From assembly GCA_005406025.1 (NCBI GenBank), contig BGZK01000005.1, forward strand, positions 1,054,001 to 1,118,000: 64,000 nt of DNA, in the 5' to 3' direction. Shown here one piece after another: positions 57,119 to 64,000 of the stretch (the first letter of the stretch is position 1; every line of letters begins with the position of its first letter). The translations under genes were made by a program, and so were the position numbers. The notes beneath the pieces are model-generated. The model saw only the letters and a program-made list of their open reading frames with translations, did not search any database and was not told the DNA's origin. The DNA comes from Eumeta japonica. Its lineage: Eukaryota > Arthropoda > Insecta > Lepidoptera > Psychidae.

Positions 57119-57588
57119 ATTTTTGACGTGACAACGTCTTAAATTAGGTTGCGGCTGGGAGTCACTTATGAAAAAGTGTAACGCTCGGTAACGTAACGAT
57201 GAGTCACCGAACGAGAGAGGCCCGCCGAATGCCTTGCGTCTCTCTCCCACTCAACTATGATCGGTCTGCCGCGCGCGCAGCACTAGAGAATTAGTGCATA
57301 GCTTGCAAATGTATTGCAAGTTATTGTATGTATATTTGTATATAAATACGTATGTATGTGTAAAGGTAAAAATAAAATTTTGTTAATATGAAATTCAGTG
57401 CGAGATTCTTTGTATAAATTAATGTTTTAAATATAATTCTTTGTATAAATAAATGTTTTAAATTGTTACTATTATTTCATCCTTCTTCCTACTATACGAA
57501 TGAATATTCACATTAAAATGATTTTACCATTCAAAGTCGTTGTCACGTAAAACTTTCGCCCGTATACCGACTTTACAGGCAACCAAAT
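57119..57588 (-). mobile_element. TTGGTTGCCTGTAAAGTCG MITE, copy E
   Basis: Minus-strand copy nearly identical to copy D, 1.1 kb away. Differences seen: one extra A in GAAAAAGTG, AACGTAACG for AACGTTACG, one extra C in GGCCCGCC, and one extra CG in the GCGCGCGC run. TGAGTCA is at 57200-57206. The 79-codon minus frame at 57011-57250 starts in the core and is not a gene. Confidence 0.85.
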
Positions 57589-58284
57589 TTTTTTTCTCAA
57601 TATTATAAAACTGTACGTAAACATAGAGCTCATTTTCAGTTACCTGTTTGATTTTGAACAACTTTTAAAGTAATCATATACATCTCACGACTTAAGAGGA
57701 TTTAAAAAATTATATTAATTAGTAAAATTAATGATTTTTCAAAGTTATTAACGCAACAACAAAATATCTGTCATATTTGTTTTGTTTTATTACCGTAGTT
57801 TTAAAGCGTGCCCTTCCATAATTGTAGTAGTGAGGTTCGGTAGTTGCTCACGGGACGGGAGACTTTTGGGTGTCATCGGTGAAGTGACAAACCACAGGGC
57901 CGACAGCTTAATGCGGTCGCCGATATATAAAACTGGTAGTTTAACCGGACTTAAAATAAAAATTGCTTTATGGAACTTCTGTTTAGAAGCTAACGCCCCC
58001 AGCCATTATATTTTATTACTATAATATATGGTGGTATGTTATAATTATTATAGCGTATACCTGAATTCAAATAATGATTTGAAATAATGATTATAAATAA
58101 ACATTTCTTGATATGTATGAATATAATACGTTCTTATAAACGAATACTTTATATAAATAAAAAAAATAGGCTTTCATATAGTTGAGTTTTCGATGACTTC
58201 ACGTATTTTATATATAACAAATGATGCTCGAAAAATATAATGTTATTGTGTGTTACGAAATGAACCCATCCAAACACAATCGCT
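57589..58284. other. Noncoding stretch
   Basis: Mostly AT-rich. A more complex part at 57805-57960 contains an 80-codon frame (57782-58024) with no start context, splice site or motif. It may be a conserved noncoding block. Confidence 0.4.
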
Positions 58285-58322
58285 CACACGCACACACACA
58301 CGCACACACAAACACACACACA
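58285..58322 (+). repeat. (CA)n microsatellite
   Basis: About 38 bp of CA repeats with CG interruptions. Confidence 0.9.
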
Positions 58323-58389
58323 CTCTCGACCGCCCGGCACACATTCATCTCGGCGCAGATGTGATTCCATAAAATAATATAATAACTCG

Positions 58390-58575
58390 GGTCTATTTTT
58401 GAAGCTCCTTGTACGCGAGGGTTAACTTTACGATACTTATGCGTTTTAGTTTGATTTTCGGCCCGTGGTTTTGGAGCCCCGGGTTTGGAGCGGGTCCTGT
58501 TTACGGGCCGTAATATGGGAATGGATATGGAAACTATTAAAACGTCTGTGAAGTGGTTTCGAGCTATTTTTCATC
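58390..58575. promoter_or_regulatory. Candidate conserved noncoding island
   Basis: GCGTTTTAGTTTGATTTTCG, GGAGCCCCGGGTTTGGAGCG and TTTACGGGCCGTAATATGG lie in an otherwise AT-rich area. A near-palindrome TTACGGGCCGTAA is at about 58500. Regulatory role inferred only. Confidence 0.3.
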
Positions 58576-58731
58576 GAGTACGTAGAACTCTGATAGCGCT
58601 TAAAAATAAAGTATTAGTTTGTTTAATACATAATGATGTATTACTTTATATAATTTACTTTTAGCCTTTAGTTTATTAATCGAAACTGTTCTGTTTTTTT
58701 TTATTTTCGAACGGGTTGCTTGTGAAAGCGT

Positions 58732-58764
58732 ACAAGTCACAATTTTGGCAAAATTGTGACTTGT
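58732..58764. other. Perfect 15-bp inverted repeat with 3-base loop
   Basis: ACAAGTCACAATTTT, loop GGC, then the exact complement. TACAAGTC recurs at about 58780. It would form a tight cruciform or hairpin. Confidence 0.9.
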
Positions 58765-59880
58765 GTCAAAGGGAAACCGTACAAGTCGATCTTCAAACGT
58801 ACTATTCACGGGTGGTCCATTGTGTCATTTAGTCGGGAAACCCCATAATTGCAAGAAATGTTTTCTCCGATTCGTGTCCTGGCAACACTCCTCTACGCCC
58901 GACGATTGGTGTATTTTGTCGAGCTTGAAGGTTATTTTGCGGGTACAGCTATTATTTTTTATAATCACAAATGTAAGGAAAATATGGAAGAACATTTCTG
59001 TGATACCATTTATATGAATGAACAGTTACCGATAAATATCCCACTTATGATAATGATCGATTCAAGTGATAAATTAAGTTCAATATATTTTCAATTATTT
59101 ATTATGCTTTGTTTATAATAAAAACATTAGTTTCTTGTGTGTATTTGAAAAAATCCACAATTATACAATACTGAAATCCCAATGATTTATGGTGTAAAGC
59201 AGAACAGGTCTAGATATTATAATTTGGTATAAACAATTATCATAATATTTTTCACGCTATAACAATGCTTCGTTTTGAGTAGAGTCACATAGTCGTGTAG
59301 GCTTTCTTAAATGAGTAATTGAATTTATCCTTTTATACGTGCAATAAAAATAAGTTAATAAGTCATATGGTAATTATTTATTATATTCAGGAAGCATCCA
59401 ATACTCATACCATGACCTGAGCGAAGAATACAACAGAAAAGCCACAAGAAAACTAAGGTTTCGTTTCCCAGCCAGAAAACAAATGCCGAGAATCAATTAA
59501 CATTGTCACCGTCTCTGTAAAAGTGGGTAGATGCATATTATCACGTATTACTCTTAAGTTGAGTCAGTTAGTGAAGTTTTAACAATCGAGAAATCATGGC
59601 TGCAAAATCAGTAATCAACAATATTATCATTTAGCGAAACACATCCGACAAGCTATTTTCGTGTTGCAAATTTTTTGTACAATTATTTAAAAAATTTGAA
59701 ACTCGACGAAATTCTTGTAATTTTCAGCGCGTTCAAGGCTTCACATTTTTCAAAATTCATATTTTGCAAGCTAAGCTAAGAACGTATTAAGTACACATTT
59801 CTCAATCCCCTAATGTTCCCCTCGGACGTGTTTGTCGTTTTCTTTTCAACCTCCCATTAATTCCTCATAAAAACTGCCCA
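58765..59880. other. Noncoding stretch
   Basis: Nothing firm. Two overlapping frames (58763-59017, 58849-59118) look weakly protein-like at SPIRVLATLLYARRLVYFVE but lack a start, donor and acceptor and merge into AT-rich DNA. Confidence 0.4.
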
Positions 59881-60460
59881 TCTTAATTGAAAACGAGCGT
59901 CCCTCTCTGCGATCCGGCCGTGAAGCGCTAAAGGGAATAGCGTCCATAACTCCTTTGTTTCGCTACACATTATAATATATTCGGTGTCGCTGCGGGTATT
60001 TTTTTTTATATATATTTTTTAATAAAAAAGAGCAAATCCCCCGCCTTCAAAAAACGTCGTTCCGAAGTAAAGAATGTGTAGCGTACAACGCGCCGGGCAC
60101 CGAAAAAGCGACAGCCGACCGAGAGAACGGAACGGGCGGGAGCGGGCAAAAGGAACGAGAACGCCTCGGAACAGATTATCAGCGCTAAAGGGTTGCTCCC
60201 GCGTTCTTTGTTCCAAATCCGAAATCGAATTCGGCAAGGAGCCGATTCTATTTTCGAATATTCTACCGGGAATTTTTAATTAATGTCCGCCCGGTGTTTT
60301 CGGATTTCGAACTCGTTCGATATTTGAATTTCTCTCTTCTCTTTTTCGTTTTTTTCGAAATCTTCCGTTTTAATTACTTTTCGTACTCCCGCCCGCGCGC
60401 CCGCCGCGGCCGGTGGAGATTCTTTGTTCGTCCGCGGATTCATTTTCAATACTTAATTAG
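59881..60460. promoter_or_regulatory. Series of GC-rich islands
   Basis: Three CpG-rich patches (about 59895-59945, 60085-60200 and 60388-60440) are separated by AT-rich pockets with TTTTTAATTAATG and TAATTACTTTTC cores. Frames on both strands at 60019-60283 are compositional. Candidate enhancer cluster. Confidence 0.35.
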
Positions 60461-61432
60461 GGCGAAGTTTTTTTTTTAAACGATTTCATCGATTGTTCTT
60501 GTGGTGATTGTGTTGTGCGGTTTTTTTTTTTAGTTTTTATGTTTACGATAAATCGAGATTAAATGACATTTATTGAAACTGTGTATTTTTTTTTTATCAA
60601 AAACAATATTATATACGATGGCTTCTAAGGTTTTTCATTACGCCCTTTTTTTCATATGTTACATTATATTAAACAAACAGGTAATTTAATAATTTTAATA
60701 TAACGCAATACATTTGTTAAATAACGTCATATTTATTACGTTTGTGCCGCAGGAAAATGAGCTTACACATTTTAAATATATGAATATAAAAAAGAAATTG
60801 TTACTGCATTATTCCGCACTGTACTTATCTGTTTTTTTTAATTTAAAATTAAAATTTGAAACATTTTCCTGAATTTCCGTAAATTAAAAATAATTCCTTT
60901 AATTGCTGAGGTAAAAAATTAATTAAATCCGCATGTAAAAAAAAAATCAAATATTATTTCATTGTCTATCGGTATTGCATATTATCTAACTCATTTATTT
61001 TTAAAAAAGTAAAAATATATTAATATTTTGAAATTAAATTGTTCTATTCTGCATTAGAATAAAATTGTAATGAATAATATGTACTTATAACAAATTTAAA
61101 TGAAAAAAGCTTATTGCATTTTGATACTTTATTTAGTTTAAGCGAGAACGAATGTAATTTTTGTGACAAATGATACATTAAGTAATAATAAATATTATCG
61201 CCATAAAGCAGATTGTACGTTATTATTTGGATCCAAGAAGTATTGTTGTATGCATGTTTATATTTACTTATTATTTAAAAAAAATATATTTACGTATGAC
61301 GCACATTATTTAATAATAAAGAAATGTCGAAAGACGTGTATTACTTGCATATTTATCCATCTTTGTGTTGATAATTTTTCATATTTAAAAACAATTAATC
61401 AAAACCGAACTCTATCAGTATTGAAATTGCGA
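60461..61432. other. AT-rich noncoding stretch
   Basis: No gene was recognised. The 117-codon frame at 61163-61516 is the longest here but is Ile/Leu/Asn/Lys-rich, has no splice support, and ends inside the hairpin and island region. Confidence 0.45.
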
Positions 61433-61471
61433 TACTGTGGTATTATTGATTCTATCAATAATACCACAGTA
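61433..61471. other. Perfect 18-bp inverted repeat with 3-base loop
   Basis: TACTGTGGTATTATTGAT, loop TCT, then the exact complement. The geometry is the same as the hairpin at 58732-58764. Confidence 0.9.
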
Positions 61472-61534
61472 CCACTGCTTATTCATAAACATCGATTATT
61501 ACGTGTCGCGATTTAAAATTAGAACGCGACCGCC

Positions 61535-62080
61535 ATTCATCCGAACCCATCCCGGGATCCATACCATCTTTATGCGCCCGCGCCGCCGCCGCCGTTTCAA
61601 TCACGCCGTATAGCAGTCGGAATTTAAAAATGCATCCGCAAAAGTTTTATGTTCGGTTTTCGGCGGTTTTCGTTCTCTTATTTATATGCGCGAGCGATAA
61701 TGACATTTCGCCTGTTATTTAAGTGGCCCGCGCCGGCGCGCGCGCGTCGGGGGTCCGCCCCGCGGTTGATTAATGGCGGAGATATCCGAGGCGGATTTTA
61801 AGCGAAAATATTGAATTTAATGACGTTTCCGAGGAGACCGCGCCGGGTCCTATCCCGGTGTCGCACGACGCGCGCCCGTCGAGCGCGCCGCCGCGTTTGT
61901 AACTTCATGCGACTCGACCTTGTACCAACGGACGTACAAGAGGGATGTCGCGTCCCCGTTGTCGATCCTGATACCGATCGCCGTTCCTGTTCGAGTAGTT
62001 GGCTTGTTGCAGTCGTTTATATAGTTTTTGGCGGTGCTGTAGCGGTGTAACGCTTAGCGTGTTCGGTTGTGACAAGAGAT
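61535..62080. promoter_or_regulatory. GC/CpG-rich islands with homeodomain-type cores
   Basis: GCCCGCGCCGCCGCCGCCG at about 61575 and a second dense block at 61725-61770 flank TTTATGTTCGG, GATTAATGGCGG and GAATTTAATGACG. The 79-codon frame at 61811-62050 and its antisense partner are compositional. Of all the islands this looks most like a promoter or enhancer cluster. Confidence 0.4.
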
Positions 62081-62445
62081 ATGCGGATTCAATTCTGGGC
62101 CGAATCGAGTTGAATGCTTTAAACAGCAATGTTTTCTAAATTATGAATCAATCAGCCTATCGATCATCTTTTGTTATGATGGAAAAGAAACGTGTAGCCA
62201 TGATATCTGTGAAATAGGAAACATTCTTTGGATGTATAACGTATAACGATGAAAATTTATAATAGATACTTTTCATTATATGTTTTTTACTGTATTATTT
62301 TTATGAAATAAACTATTTATAATTGTATTTACATAATTATTATTCAATACATTATATAATATAACGTAGTTCATTATATTACAGATATTACAATCGTGGA
62401 CGTTGGGTAAATAATTATGTAGTATTATGACGACAAAGTCTTAAA
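62081..62445. other. AT-rich noncoding stretch
   Basis: Nothing recognised. Confidence 0.45.
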
Positions 62446-62860
62446 TTGCAAACCGGTGTCGCGAATGTCGTTTGACATTGTAATGACAATCACGAATACG
62501 TACTTGAAGGCACGATCCGGACGTCCGGATCCAAAAAAAAAAGTAAGTAAGTCCGTTTCAAACGTCCACTCCCTGGTCAGTGCACGGACCCGCGTTCCGG
62601 AGATCGGGCAATGGAGATCCGATACGACGACATCGTATTTATGCATAACACAGAAATCGAGCCCCCCCTCAGCCCCGCGTAACGAAAAACAATAACGAAA
62701 ATCGTAAAAGTTTAAAAATCTCCGCCCGGGGTCCCTCAGCACGCGATCCGTTTGTGCGTTTGGCTCATTAGCGCCGTGTCGTCCGTCTGTCCGTTGACGT
62801 TTCCACTTAAGCGGACGCCGCGGCCCTCAATAATCGTAAAATTAATTACTCACCTTATAA
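62446..62860. promoter_or_regulatory. CpG-rich island with an 18-bp palindrome
   Basis: The perfect palindrome GATCCGGACGTCCGGATC lies at 62514-62531. It is followed by CpG-rich sequence to about 62830 and TAAAATTAATTACTCACC. Frames exist on both strands (62456-62695, 62425-62742) without splice support. Candidate regulatory DNA. Confidence 0.35.
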
Positions 62861-63345
62861 GTAATTATTACGTTTCGATGTAGTGTCGTACGGCAATGGG
62901 GTCCATCCTCCCTGCGTTGACGTCTGTCTGATGCTCCGTCTTTGAAATCATATTATACTTACGACAGAGTCGGTTTTATTGTAGACATTGACCGGTCGTG
63001 AATCGTCCACCTACTCTTATCGGAAAAGGGGGTAGTTTTATAAAATAATATTGATATCGACAGATGACGCGCCTTACGTCGGAGTCGATGGAGAACGATG
63101 AAAGGTAGATGAAAAGATCTCGATGAAACATGGCACAGCGCGATCACCGGCCGTGTGATGTTTCCAGAACGTGTCAGACCTGTCTGAAGATTGTGACGCA
63201 ATAAGTTTTAAAATCTCCATCTACCCTGAGATTTTTATAATAGAAACTAGGAAACGAGTACGTTAAAGTCAGTTATATTGTGAAATCATTTGAAAATTAG
63301 CTGCGCCTGGAACTTCGTATGCGCAGTAATATATCTTTTTTAATG
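62861..63345. other. Noncoding stretch
   Basis: Nothing recognised. The 80-codon minus frame at 62959-63201 is unsupported. Confidence 0.45.
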
Positions 63346-63836
63346 AATTCGTTTACTCTGAGCCGATTTTGATGAAATAGAGCTGATAATTTGTCCCGGG
63401 CTACGCTTAAGTTACCGCGAAAGACTGAATAAGTAACTGCGTTCTTTTCTATTTATGTTTTTACCGCTTTATGACGTCACAAAGGTAACGTCATCGAAAA
63501 TAAATCAATACTCATTTCAATACGATCATTATAATGTTTCTACCTTTATGCGTTATCTGATACTGGTTATTCTGTTGGCTAAGTTATGATATGATTTGTG
63601 AATTATTCAGATTTTTCTAGTTAGCATTGAATTGTTAATAACTTATTGATAAACAATTGATACTCCTTGGACATGATGAACTTATTACAATCGATTTTTT
63701 CAGCATATTTATACATAATGAAATATTTCCTTCGAGGCACCTTAATCAAGTGAAACAGTAACAGAATGTTATTATCATTTTGTTAGTAAAAAAATTAGTA
63801 AGTTCGCATCCAAGCGGAGCCACGGCCAATCGCTAG
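63346..63836. repeat. Fragments of common lepidopteran repeats at the window end
   Basis: CTCTGAGCCGATTTTGATGA (about 63357) and CCCGGGCTACGC (about 63395) match the body of the repeat seen whole at 15776-16884. At 63806-63836 the inverted end motif appears: GAACTAGCGATTGGCCGTGG then CTCCGCTTGGA on the minus strand. A TGACGTCAC CRE-like site lies at about 63472. It is not clear whether these fragments form one copy. Confidence 0.4.
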
Positions 63837-64000
63837 TTCCGAAGTAATATCTAGAATCAATATTCCTTTTAAAACGCATAATAACTATTTAATATTCATT
63901 TTATTTTCAAATGACGATTCGAAGTAACAATAAGCCCTCATACCGGCAATAAATATTGTGTTAGCTCGGCCGCAGCGTATAAAGCTACAGTAGTTCGTAT
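63837..64000. other. Terminal noncoding piece
   Basis: Nothing recognised. Confidence 0.45.

Noticed and set aside
61163..61516. 117-codon + strand frame
   Set aside because: AT-rich amino-acid composition, no splice support, and it runs through a perfect hairpin that dictates part of its sequence.

Overview
The window looks like insect nuclear DNA, most probably from a moth or butterfly (Lepidoptera). It is AT-rich, almost free of long open frames, and full of repeat types that I associate with lepidopteran genomes: copies ending in a CCCGCGGCTCCGTCCGCGT-like motif, the opposite end ATCCATACTAA...GCGAAAGTGTGTCTG, AGGGTTCCGT-type fragments, tRNA-derived SINE heads, and several families of short terminal-inverted-repeat elements (MITEs). 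The assignment to Lepidoptera rests on remembered repeat sequences, not on a search.

No complete host gene is visible. The best host-gene candidates are two short coding exons on the + strand at 18494-18550 and 19287-19493. Each starts with an ATG, lies in a CpG-rich patch, and ends exactly in phase 0 at a good splice donor (GAG|GTATGC and CAC|GTAAGT). They would fit alternative first exons of one gene whose next exon lies outside the window or was not recognised. Much of the remainder would then be intron and regulatory DNA. This fits about twenty GC/CpG-rich islands (for example 1.9, 4.5, 6.8, 13.9, 18.5, 30.1, 45.7, 50.2, 52.4, 60.1, 61.7 and 62.6 kb) standing out from AT-rich DNA, often with TAAT-type cores.

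The clearest identifiable genes are dead transposase genes. (1) A nearly complete Tc1/mariner-like element lies at 34311-36415. It has 34-bp inverted ends, TA target duplications, a transposase with a spliced 12-codon first exon, and an unusually long spacing between its second catalytic Asp and its Glu. Counted after allowing for small deletions, the spacing is about 82 residues (DD82E). It carries several frameshifts. (2) A decayed mariner lies at 27008-28206 on the minus strand; two of its three catalytic Asp positions are changed. (3) A C-terminal fragment of a Helitron-type helicase lies at about 5709-6095 on the minus strand.

Layout: 1-15.7 kb is noncoding DNA with islands, the Helitron fragment and a SINE. 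15.8-17.5 kb holds a long lepidopteran repeat, a MITE and a CA microsatellite. 18.3-21 kb holds the candidate exons and complex sequence. 23.5-24.4 kb holds two copies of a repeat. 27-29.5 kb is a transposon nest (mariner plus a tandem MITE pair). 31.2-32.7 kb holds SINE and other repeats. 34.3-36.4 kb is the DD82E element. 41.8-57.6 kb contains five copies of one MITE family (41-44, 53 and 55-57 kb) and single copies of others. 58-64 kb is islands and hairpins. I see no rRNA, functional tRNA, CRISPR array, operon or viral gene.
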